Shown here one piece after another: positions 1-4,908 of a stretch of DNA of 6,818 nucleotides (positions are counted from its first letter, which is position 1; every line of letters starts with the position of its first letter). The notes under the pieces are model-generated. The model worked only from the letters and a program-made list of their open reading frames with translations. It had not been told where the DNA came from and made no database searches. This DNA comes from Alphaproteobacteria bacterium. Its GTDB lineage: Bacteria; Pseudomonadota; Alphaproteobacteria; UBA828. The stretch spans positions 1 through 6,818 of the forward strand of contig JABJCZ010000419.1 in assembly GCA_018668475.1 (NCBI GenBank), read 5' to 3'. A program made the position numbers and the translations under genes.

Positions 1-1
1 A

Positions 2-472
2 AGCGACCTCAAGGGGCTGCGCGAGCTGGTCAAGGAACATGGCCATCACATGACCCCGCATCTGGTAGATTTCATCAATACGCCGTGGACGGCTGAAGAC
101 TTTACAAACGCTGTGATGACGCGGAAGGCGGTCAACAACAAGATGGCGGCCTTCATGCAGAATTATGATCTGTTGCTGACACCGACACTGACTTGCCCGG
201 CCTTTGGCCTGCATATGCAGGGGCCGGAGAAAACTGAGGGGCGCATTGTGCACCCCTTTCAGTGGCTCGCATTTACCTATCCGATGAATATGACAGGACA
301 GCCGGCGGCCTCCATTCCAGCAGGATTGACGGCTGATGGTTTGCCAGTTGGCTTGCAGATTGTTGGTCGCCACTTGGGTGATGCAACTGTCATGCGGGCT
401 TCGGCAGCTTTTGAGACCGCTCGGCCCTGGATTGATCAGCGGCCGCCTTTGGTGGACGAGCTTGGCCTCTGA
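2..472 (+). CDS. Amidase signature family enzyme, C-terminal part (5' end off the window)
   Basis: An open frame runs in from the left edge and ends at TGA 470-472, giving the last 156 residues. Amidase-signature enzymes hydrolyse carboxamides to acid plus ammonia with a Ser-cisSer-Lys triad; that triad lies in the missing N-terminal part, so substrate and activity cannot be judged. Family features visible here are the YDLLLTPTL strand, the PMNMTGQPAASIPAG segment, and the GLPVGLQIVGRHLGDATVMR block followed by an AFE helix, which is the usual end of GatA-like amidases. The ATG at 50 is internal, because the frame is open with good family sequence upstream of it. It could be an aryl/acyl amidase, an AtzF-like enzyme or a GatA paralogue; the free-standing context without gatB/gatC argues mildly against GatA. 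The family call is solid, the specific function unknown. Confidence 0.9.
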   Translation, partial: SDLKGLRELVKEHGHHMTPHLVDFINTPWTAEDFTNAVMTRKAVNNKMAAFMQNYDLLLTPTLTCPAFGLHMQGPEKTEGRIVHPFQWLAFTYPMNMTGQPAASIPAGLTADGLPVGLQIVGRHLGDATVMRASAAFETARPWIDQRPPLVDELGL

Positions 473-478
473 TCGGTC

Positions 479-490
479 GCCCTGCGGGGC
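479..490 (+). terminator. Weak hairpin after the amidase gene
   Basis: GCCC-TGCG-GGGC forms a 4-bp GC stem just after the amidase stop. No T-run follows, so intrinsic termination is doubtful; it may simply be chance in GC-rich sequence. Confidence 0.15.
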
Positions 491-496
491 ACGAAT

Positions 497-601
497 ATGA
501 TTCGCGGATTCGCAATCGTCGTTTTGCTGGCGGGCATGTTGTGGGGTGATCACGCAGCGGCGGCGGTGTCAGTTGATCGGCCTGGGCTACGAAGTTTCTG
601 A
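497..601 (+). pseudogene. Likely N-terminal remnant of the decayed receiver gene, in another frame
   Basis: A 34-residue reading frame (ATG 497, TGA 599-601) encodes a hydrophobic strand, FAIVVLLAG, then GDHAAAAV. On its own it resembles a short signal peptide. Read together with the adjacent receiver fragment it fits better as the missing beta-1 strand and start of helix 1 of that receiver: intact receivers typically read IVLLVEDD..VRDHAAAVL..LGYEV. Here the acidic pair is gone, and the frame must shift by one base around 560-572, in the GCG repeat, to continue into LIGLGYEV. This is inference from pattern matching by eye. The alternative is a chance small frame. Confidence 0.35.
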
Positions 602-878
602 AGCGGCGAACGCTCACGCGGCGCTTGACCTCTTGCGATCCGAAGCCCCCGTCGATCTGCTATTCAGCGATGTCGTCATGCCGGGGCGAATGAACGGCGT
701 AGAGTTGCTTCAGGCTGCTCGCGATTTACGACCCGATTTGCATGTTGCCTTGACGACGGGCTACAGCGACGACGTGGTTCAGCGTGGCGGCAAGGACATC
801 AGCAACTTTGTATTGGTGCGCAAACCCTATAAGCGCCACCAGTTGGCGGCAGGAATCGCGCAGGCGTTGAGCAAGTAG
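546..878 (+). CDS. Response-regulator receiver domain remnant, probable pseudogene
   Basis: The 110-residue frame matches a CheY-like receiver from helix 1 onward: LGYEVSEA strand (residues 13-20), phospho-acceptor D42 in LLFSDVVMPG, the MNGVELLQAARDLRP helix, the switch Thr in ALTTGYS (T70/T71), and conserved K93 in VRKPY. The sequence style is that of the C-terminal receiver of a hybrid histidine kinase. Missing are beta-1 and the two acidic residues that bind Mg2+, so phosphotransfer is unlikely. The only upstream start is a GTG at 546 with no convincing ribosome site, and the first residues (ITQRRRCQ) do not look like a receiver. The missing start appears in another frame just upstream, suggesting a frameshift plus loss of the acidic segment. 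No output domain or cognate kinase is visible. The receiver family is clear; whether anything is translated is doubtful. Confidence 0.7.
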   Translation: MITQRRRCQLIGLGYEVSEAANAHAALDLLRSEAPVDLLFSDVVMPGRMNGVELLQAARDLRPDLHVALTTGYSDDVVQRGGKDISNFVLVRKPYKRHQLAAGIAQALSK

Positions 879-899
879 GTCTGGACCGAGCGGGCAAGC

Positions 900-959
900 T
901 AGGTGTGACTGGCCGTTGCGCCGGGGTCATAATTTCGATACTCAGATCGCCCACACCTA
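900..959. repeat. Inverted repeat bracketing the OsmC-family promoter
   Basis: TAGGTGTG at 900-907 is the exact reverse complement of CACACCTA at 952-959, with 44 bp between the arms. The left arm touches the putative -35 box and the right arm lies about 12-20 nt into the predicted leader. It could be paired operator half-sites, a long-range RNA stem, or coincidence. Confidence 0.35.
905..933 (+). promoter_or_regulatory. Candidate sigma-70-type promoter for the OsmC-family gene
   Basis: GTGACT (905-910, four of six matches to the -35 consensus) is followed by a 17-bp spacer and CATAAT (928-933, five of six matches to the -10 consensus). Initiation would fall near 940, giving a leader of about 42 nt to the ATG at 982. 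The -35 overlaps one arm of an inverted repeat (900-907 with 952-959). Confidence 0.4.
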
Positions 960-981
960 ATGATCGAACAGGACCGAATTG

Positions 982-1398
982 ATGGAAGCGCGACTGAAAT
1001 GGGTGGAGGAGCGCACTTTTCTGGCGACCTCGGGCACAGGGCATTCGTTTGTCCTCGGTAGCACCAAGGGCGCCGATGGCAAAGCACTCCAGGCAAGCCC
1101 GATGGAACTCGTGCTGATTGGAATGGCCGGCTGTACAGCCTATGACGTGATCCATATCCTGGAAAAAGGCCGGGTGCCGGTGGAGGACATGGATATGAGC
1201 GTCAACGCGGACCGTGCGACAGAGGATCCCAAGGTGTTTACCGACATCACGGTGTTATTTCGTTTTATTGGCAAAGGCCTTGATCGCCGCAAGCTTGAGC
1301 GCGCGGTGACGCTGTCGGCAGAAAAGTATTGTTCAGCCTCAGCCATGATCGCGAAAACCGCCGATATCAAATTCGAAGTCGAGATTATTGAATCCTGA
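982..1398 (+). CDS. OsmC family protein (YhfA-like subgroup)
   Basis: The 138-residue protein has the OsmC fold pattern and is of standard length. The N-terminal strand reads EARLKWVEERTFLA, followed by GHSFVLGS and ASPMELVLIGMAGC with the first conserved cysteine (C51); the second (C117) sits in LSAEKYCSASAMI. In characterised OsmC/Ohr proteins this Cys pair reduces organic hydroperoxides. The general layout (W-V-E-x-x-T-F-L start, SPME, GC.A.DV, AEKYCS) is closer to the YhfA subgroup, whose function is not firmly established. I place the start at ATG 982 because AGGA at 970-973 is 8 nt upstream; the adjacent TTG at 979 would add only one residue. It is a separate unit behind the decayed receiver and converges on the transporter gene. 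Cytoplasmic; no signal peptide. Confidence 0.92.
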   Translation: MEARLKWVEERTFLATSGTGHSFVLGSTKGADGKALQASPMELVLIGMAGCTAYDVIHILEKGRVPVEDMDMSVNADRATEDPKVFTDITVLFRFIGKGLDRRKLERAVTLSAEKYCSASAMIAKTADIKFEVEIIES

Positions 1399-1424
1399 GC
1401 CAGGTCGGTCAGGCGGCTTTTTGG
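1398..1424 (+). terminator. Weak candidate terminator after the OsmC-family gene
   Basis: AGCC (1398-1401) can pair with GGCT just before a run of five T residues, with a loop of about 13 nt. The stem is only 4 bp. It lies in the 10-bp gap between the convergent genes and the 3' end of the transporter gene. Suggestive only. Confidence 0.25.
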
Positions 1425-2329
1425 CGCGCGGCTTCGCGGCGGGTGCTCAATGTGTGTACAGCCAGCCCGCCAAACATAACCAACGCGGCGAGCCAGATCA
1501 GCCACGATGGTTGCTCGCCAAAAAACAGTGCGCCCCAGCCAAACCCGGATAGCACAGCAATGAAATTGTGTTGAGTAACGAAGGTCGGTCCGGAGATGCC
1601 AATCACCACAAGAAACAGCCAGAAAATCGCACATGAGAGCAGCGTTGCATAGAGTATGGCGAGGTCACCCGTGACATCCGGCCCCGGAAATACGTAGAGA
1701 TGTCCGAAGCCTGCCATCACCGGCACCAGCATGATCGCTGCGGCGAGAAACATGCCGGAAATCAATGGTAGATTGCCGACGGCAGGCGGGCGAAAGCGGG
1801 CGACAAACACGGTTACCATGCCAAAGGAGAGAGGCGCCAACAGCGCCAGCAGCAGCCAGCCCACCATATCCGACGAGGGCAATGCCTGGGCCGGTAGCAC
1901 CACGATCAACACGCCACCGGCACCCAGCAAAATACCGAACATCGAGAGAAGGCGAAACCGGTCTACGCCAAAGGTGACGCTCAGTGCGTAAGTCACCAAT
2001 GGTACCAGGACCATCGTCAACGTGATGATTCCGGCTGGCAAATTCGGCGCAATCCAGGTCAAAAGCGTAATCGGGGCGGCAACAGATAATAGGCCCCATA
2101 CGAAGTAGGTGAAAATATATTGGCGGCCCAGCGGAAAGCGCTCGCCGCGGATGAGCGCCAGTACTCCCATAATCAAACCGGCCCCTAGGCAATGCCAGAA
2201 CACGTAGGCTGAACTCGGCACGCCATGCGTGACAGCGATCTTGTTTACGGTCAGCAGCAGGCTGTAGCTTGAGCCGATCAAGAATATCAGCGCAATCTGT
2301 GCGGCCTTGTTTTTCATGAAGTCTGGCAT
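1409..2329 (-). CDS. EamA/DMT-family inner-membrane transporter
   Basis: A 306-residue, very hydrophobic protein with ten predicted helices (roughly residues 10-27, 40-60, 71-92, 98-118, 126-146, 156-178, 188-206, 222-244, 253-272, 276-295) and a basic cytoplasmic tail (STRREAARQKAA). This is the usual two-repeat EamA layout of drug/metabolite transporters. The end of repeat 2, LFFGEQPSWLIWLAALVMFGG, has the family's typical GE-x(n)-G pattern. DMT proteins export or import amino acids, nucleotides or other metabolites; nothing here fixes the substrate. The start at 2329 is supported by AGGA about 8 nt upstream, whereas the in-frame ATG four codons later has no ribosome site. It is the last of three same-strand genes, 75 bp after the PaiB-type gene, and converges on the OsmC-family gene. 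Confidence 0.92.
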   Translation of the reverse strand: MPDFMKNKAAQIALIFLIGSSYSLLLTVNKIAVTHGVPSSAYVFWHCLGAGLIMGVLALIRGERFPLGRQYIFTYFVWGLLSVAAPITLLTWIAPNLPAGIITLTMVLVPLVTYALSVTFGVDRFRLLSMFGILLGAGGVLIVVLPAQALPSSDMVGWLLLALLAPLSFGMVTVFVARFRPPAVGNLPLISGMFLAAAIMLVPVMAGFGHLYVFPGPDVTGDLAILYATLLSCAIFWLFLVVIGISGPTFVTQHNFIAVLSGFGWGALFFGEQPSWLIWLAALVMFGGLAVHTLSTRREAARQKAA

Positions 2330-2404
2330 GAGGAATCCTGCATCGCGTCGGCATCGGGTGGCGGAGTGTGACCGCTCATGCCGGCCGACGGAAGGAGTTT
2401 CAGA

Positions 2405-3037
2405 TCAATCCCGGTCTGTGATAATCGCGCCCATGTCCTGCGCGGCCTGGCGCGTCTCGGTGGCAAGGCCCTCGGCCATGCGCACACGGTCGCCGACAGG
2501 CTTGTTTTGACTGGCCTTGCGCTTGCCTTCAAGTGCCGTGATTTTCATCGAGAAACCGACAATTCCTTTCAGTTGAGCGGCGATAAAATCATCTGGCGCG
2601 TCGCTCACTGCCCAAGGTGCCGGGCGGTCTGCCTCGTGAGTATCCGTCAGGGCCTCGACCAACGCCAGCAGCTGCGGGCCATCGTCAAAGGTGGCAACCG
2701 GGCCAGACGTGTGAATAGCCAGGTAGTTCCAGGTTGGCACGACCCGCCCGGTTTTTGCCTTCTCTTCATACCAGGCCGGGGAAATATAGGCGTCCGGGCC
2801 CATGAAAATGGCGATTGTCGATGCGCCCGCCCGCAATATGTCGCAATGGGCATTGGCCTTCGAGAGGTGCCAGGAGATGCTGCCGCGGGCGCCCGCGGCC
2901 GGGTCGAAGTGAACCGGCACGTGGCTGATGGCGGGCTCGTCGCCGTAGGCACTTACGATTGTCACCAGTCCGGCTTCGGCCATCGCCCGGTTCAATGCCG
3001 GTGTGCTGTCTTCGTGAAAGTGCGGTGGAATATACAT
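2405..3037 (-). CDS. PaiB-type FMN-binding split-barrel protein
   Basis: The protein begins MYIPPHF, the hallmark start of the FMN-binding negative transcriptional regulator (PaiB) family, and is 210 residues, the usual length. Other family blocks are VPVHFD (41-45), HLSKANAH (57-64), GPDAYISPAWYEEK (80-93), VVPTWNY (99-105) and GKRKASQNKP (171-180). The family adopts a flavin-reductase-like split barrel. Bacillus PaiB was described as a repressor affecting sporulation and protease genes, but most members have no known target. I prefer ATG 3037 because family similarity begins exactly there and GGAG lies about 11 nt upstream. An in-frame ATG at 3073 (12 residues longer, two bases past the upstream stop, with GAG 5 nt upstream) is possible. 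It probably shares a transcript with the SNase-like gene before it and the transporter after it. Confidence 0.9.
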   Translation of the reverse strand: MYIPPHFHEDSTPALNRAMAEAGLVTIVSAYGDEPAISHVPVHFDPAAGARGSISWHLSKANAHCDILRAGASTIAIFMGPDAYISPAWYEEKAKTGRVVPTWNYLAIHTSGPVATFDDGPQLLALVEALTDTHEADRPAPWAVSDAPDDFIAAQLKGIVGFSMKITALEGKRKASQNKPVGDRVRMAEGLATETRQAAQDMGAIITDRD

Positions 3038-3075
3038 GGTGGGTGGCACTCCGCTGGCGTGGCGTCCCGGCATAT

Positions 3076-3573
3076 TTACTCGGGGTAGGCGGTCTCGTTG
3101 GTGGCCCAGATACCGATACCTGATTCGCGTGCTGTCACCTCGTCAGTCAGATATTCGTCGGTATACTGCAGCGCCGTCACCACCCATCCCTCACGGGTCA
3201 TGTGGCGGGCCAGGTCGAGCCCATCCGCTGAGCACCGGCCAAATGGCAAGGTGAACTGCATGGAGCGTACCGGCTGGCAGGTAACCGTGCGTCCCTTGAC
3301 CTGGGTTGCGAGTTCCTCGATTGCCGCCAGAATACAGGGTGTCGCTGTGCCGTTACGGGTGCATTGCAACGTCGGGTCCGGCGCGGCCACGCCATACAAA
3401 ATCACATAGTCCTCACCGAACTGTAGCGCGACGGGACTTTTGGCTTCGGCCGTGCCCTCGGTGATCTCGTTTCCGGGCATGAAATAGACAATGGCCGCGA
3501 TGACAAAAATCACCAGCACGACGCGCTGGCCGCGCGCGCCTTTCAGCCATTTGAGGATGTCAATTTTTCCCAT
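3076..3573 (-). CDS. Membrane-anchored SNase-like (thermonuclease family) protein, catalytically degenerate
   Basis: A 165-residue protein with a basic N-terminus (K8, K11, R14, R17), one hydrophobic helix (residues 18-32) and a soluble domain (about 46-160), predicted N-in with the domain in the periplasm. The domain follows the staphylococcal-nuclease OB-fold pattern: VILYGVAAPD (57-66) where active members have R-L-x-G-[IV]-D-[AT]-P-E, then CILAAIEELATQVKGRTVTC, FGRC (111-114), DLARHMTREGW (120-130), and Y..E..AR....GIW at the end. Against S. aureus nuclease numbering, R35 becomes I58, D40 becomes A63 and E43 becomes D66; only the R87 equivalent (R113) remains, and no DGDT strand precedes it. 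A non-catalytic binding role is therefore likely. C71, C80, C99 and C114 could form disulfides. The ATG at 3573 has no clear Shine-Dalgarno sequence. It is divergent from ureE. Confidence 0.75.
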   Translation of the reverse strand: MGKIDILKWLKGARGQRVVLVIFVIAAIVYFMPGNEITEGTAEAKSPVALQFGEDYVILYGVAAPDPTLQCTRNGTATPCILAAIEELATQVKGRTVTCQPVRSMQFTLPFGRCSADGLDLARHMTREGWVVTALQYTDEYLTDEVTARESGIGIWATNETAYPE

Positions 3574-3704
3574 AGTCGCGATCTAGCATATTTGACTGCC
3601 ATTGGGGAATAGCCGTGCCACCCTGCCGCATCGTAAAAACATGCGCTATAGCGGTTGAGAGAAAGGCCTGACAGAGGCTAACGTTGCACCCAATGGGAGA
3701 GACA
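3574..3704. promoter_or_regulatory. Divergent promoter region between the SNase-like gene and ureE
   Basis: This 131-bp gap must hold the promoters for both divergent units. Toward ureE, TTGAGA (3655-3660, five of six) with a 16-bp spacer and GCTAAC (3677-3682, three of six) is the best sigma-70-like pair, giving a very short leader. CGCTATAGCG (3644-3653) is a perfect 10-bp palindrome in the middle. I looked for a sigma-54 site (GG, then GC 10 bp on) because urease is often nitrogen-controlled, and found none with correct spacing. GGGAG at 3695-3699, 5 nt before ATG 3705, sets the ureE start. Confidence 0.35.
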
Positions 3705-4151
3705 ATGATTCGGGTGGACAGTGTCATCGGGCAAGCAGCCGATCCGGCCGTGGCGGAGCGTTTACACGCGTTGCGCCATACTGGAGGCATAGAATATGTC
3801 GTACTGGAGCCGGCGGATACCGCGCGTCGGCGCTTGCGGGTGGAAACCGATCAAGGCACGGATTGCGCTATAGCGTTGCCCCGTGATGCCGAGCTTGGCG
3901 ACGGGGCAGTTCTCTATTTATCTGAAGATCGCGCAGTCGTCGTTCGTTTGGAGGCGCTGCACTGGTTGACCCTTGAGCCGCGGGATACGGCAGCGGCGCT
4001 CGCGCTCGGTTACCATTGCGGCAATTTGCACTGGAAGGTCGAGTTTTCCGACGGGTGCCTGCGTGTGGCGCTGGAGCACGACAAGGCGCGCTATCTCGCC
4101 CGACTTGATGCGTATCTGGAGGATGGCCGTGCCAAAATTATTGAACCCTGA
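3705..4151 (+). CDS. ureE: Urease accessory protein UreE (nickel metallochaperone)
   Basis: UreE delivers Ni2+ to the UreD-UreF-UreG-apourease complex. This 148-residue protein shows the two-domain layout. The N-terminal domain has RRRLRVETDQGTDCAIALPRD (41-61) and LGDGAVLYL, like the UreE R-x-R-x-x-T-x-x-G...LPR...L-x-DGD pattern. The C-terminal metal-binding domain has GYHCGNLH (102-109), matching YHLGNRH, which supplies the dimer-interface His (H96 of Klebsiella UreE; here H109, with H104 as the H91 equivalent). H125 in LEHD matches Klebsiella H112, while the H110 position is leucine. There is no His-rich C-terminal tail, so nickel storage is not expected. The start at ATG 3705 is chosen for GGGAG 5 nt upstream and because UreE proteins begin MIRV-like; upstream TTG 3684 and ATG 3693 lack support. 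Its end overlaps ureF. Confidence 0.9.
   Translation: MIRVDSVIGQAADPAVAERLHALRHTGGIEYVVLEPADTARRRLRVETDQGTDCAIALPRDAELGDGAVLYLSEDRAVVVRLEALHWLTLEPRDTAAALALGYHCGNLHWKVEFSDGCLRVALEHDKARYLARLDAYLEDGRAKIIEP
4118..4122 (+). promoter_or_regulatory. Ribosome binding site that decides the ureF start
   Basis: GGAGG lies inside the ureE coding end, 6 nt before GTG 4129. It abuts ATG 4123 directly, too close for that codon to be used, so GTG 4129 is the best initiation codon. Confidence 0.6.
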
Positions 4152-4854
4152 AGGCGGCCCAGGCGCCGCAGCAGCGAATACACTGTCATTGCTGTCGGCG
4201 CTTCAGCATGGCGACAGCTTTTTTCCGTCAGGTGCGGTGGCGTTTTCTGCCGGACTGGAGACCCTCGCGGGTGAAGGCCGGCTGTCCACGGCGGATGATG
4301 TCGGGGATTTCCTGCGCAGCCAGCTGGTCGGTCGATGGGCTGGGTCTGACCGCGCCTTTCTGGCGGCAGCCCATCAATGCGGGGCGGACGACATGGCAGA
4401 TCTTGCCGCCATTGATCGACTGGCCGATGCTGCAACGTTACCGGCTGAATTACGGGCGGGCTCGGTGCGAGCGGGTGCAGCGTTGCTCGGCGTGCACCAA
4501 AAGCTCAACACACCGGGTGCCGCCGGTTGGCGTGCTCGCGTGCGCGCTGGCGAAACACCCGGCCACCTGCCGGTCGTGCAGGGGTTGTGCTTTGCCGGCA
4601 GCGGACTGGATCTTGCGACTTCTGAGGCCGTCAGTATTCATGCGCTGCTCACCGGACTTGCCGGAGCGGCCATCCGGCTGGGCTGTATCGGCCATATTGC
4701 CGGCCAGCAAATAATATCTAACCTGCAGCCCGATATCGTCAGGCTGCTTGGCACGCCGGCGCCTCGTCCGGAAGATGCCTGGAGTTATGCGCCGGTCGGC
4801 GATATCGCCGTGATGCGGCATGAAACTCATGACGCGCGCCTGTTTGCCAACTGA
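4129..4854 (+). CDS. ureF: Urease accessory protein UreF
   Basis: UreF bridges UreD and UreG in the cytoplasmic apourease activation complex and controls UreG GTPase use. From GTG 4129 the protein is 241 residues, a normal UreF length, mostly helical. Recognisable blocks are the N-terminal SALQHGDSFFPSGAVAFSAGLE (23-44), equivalent to the family's LLQLSD..LPIG.F..S.GLE; GHLPVVQGLCFAGSGL (145-160); IRLGCIGHIAGQQIISNL (182-199), with P201 after it; and the conserved end APVGDIAVMRHETHDARLF (221-239), matching P..DIASMRHE.....RLF. An ATG at 4123 and several starts further upstream lack sensible ribosome spacing, and their extensions are only ureE sequence read in another frame. The gene overlaps ureE by 23 bp, implying translational coupling, and a 54-bp gap containing an inverted repeat separates it from ureAB. 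Confidence 0.92.
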   Translation: MPKLLNPEGGPGAAAANTLSLLSALQHGDSFFPSGAVAFSAGLETLAGEGRLSTADDVGDFLRSQLVGRWAGSDRAFLAAAHQCGADDMADLAAIDRLADAATLPAELRAGSVRAGAALLGVHQKLNTPGAAGWRARVRAGETPGHLPVVQGLCFAGSGLDLATSEAVSIHALLTGLAGAAIRLGCIGHIAGQQIISNLQPDIVRLLGTPAPRPEDAWSYAPVGDIAVMRHETHDARLFAN

Positions 4855-4857
4855 TAC

Positions 4858-4877
4858 GTATAGTCGCTCGACTATGC
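4858..4877. repeat. Inverted repeat / hairpin in the ureF-ureAB gap
   Basis: ATAGTCG-CT-CGACTAT (4860-4875) is a perfect inverted repeat. As RNA the stem can extend with a G-U and a G-C pair (4858-4877), and the inner pair would open to leave a four-base loop. No T-run follows, so it is not a standard terminator. It could be a dimeric regulator operator for ureAB-C, or an RNA element separating accessory from structural gene expression. Confidence 0.5.
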
Positions 4878-4894
4878 ACAGCCCGATAAATAAC

Positions 4895-4905
4895 GGGAGG
4901 GAGAG
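4895..4905 (+). promoter_or_regulatory. Strong ribosome binding site of ureAB
   Basis: GGGAGGGAGAG ends 3 nt before ATG 4909; its AGGGAG core (4898-4903) is 5 nt away. It is the strongest Shine-Dalgarno run in the window, consistent with high synthesis of the structural subunit relative to UreE and UreF. Confidence 0.65.
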
Positions 4906-4908
4906 ATA

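Noticed and set aside
497..601. A short secreted protein with a signal peptide (MIRGFAIVVLLAG start)
   Set aside because: It stops after 34 codons just past the hydrophobic part, and the sequence is better explained as the out-of-frame beginning of the decayed receiver.
1665..2354. A 229-codon - strand frame overlapping the transporter
   Set aside because: It is an alternative frame of the EamA gene; its Arg/Pro-rich composition is typical of a frame-shifted GC-rich gene, and the transporter frame has ten clear helices.
2330..2404. Terminator or regulatory hairpin between the PaiB-type gene and the transporter gene
   Set aside because: Only a distant GGCAT/ATGCC pair (about 23 bp apart) is visible, with no T-run on the - strand.
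2378..3088. A 236-codon open frame on the + strand opposite the PaiB-type gene
   Set aside because: It is a shadow: the - strand frame carries the complete PaiB motif set, and this one has no family pattern or ribosome site.
3661..3690. Possible sigma-54 promoter before ureE (TTGCA at 3684-3688)
   Set aside because: The required GG is not 10 bp before the GC dinucleotide; the aligned positions read GA, so the core is not met.
3973..4128. N-terminal extension of UreF to an upstream start at 3973
   Set aside because: The extra residues are basic, low-complexity shadow of ureE, with no ribosome site, and UreF homology begins after GTG 4129.
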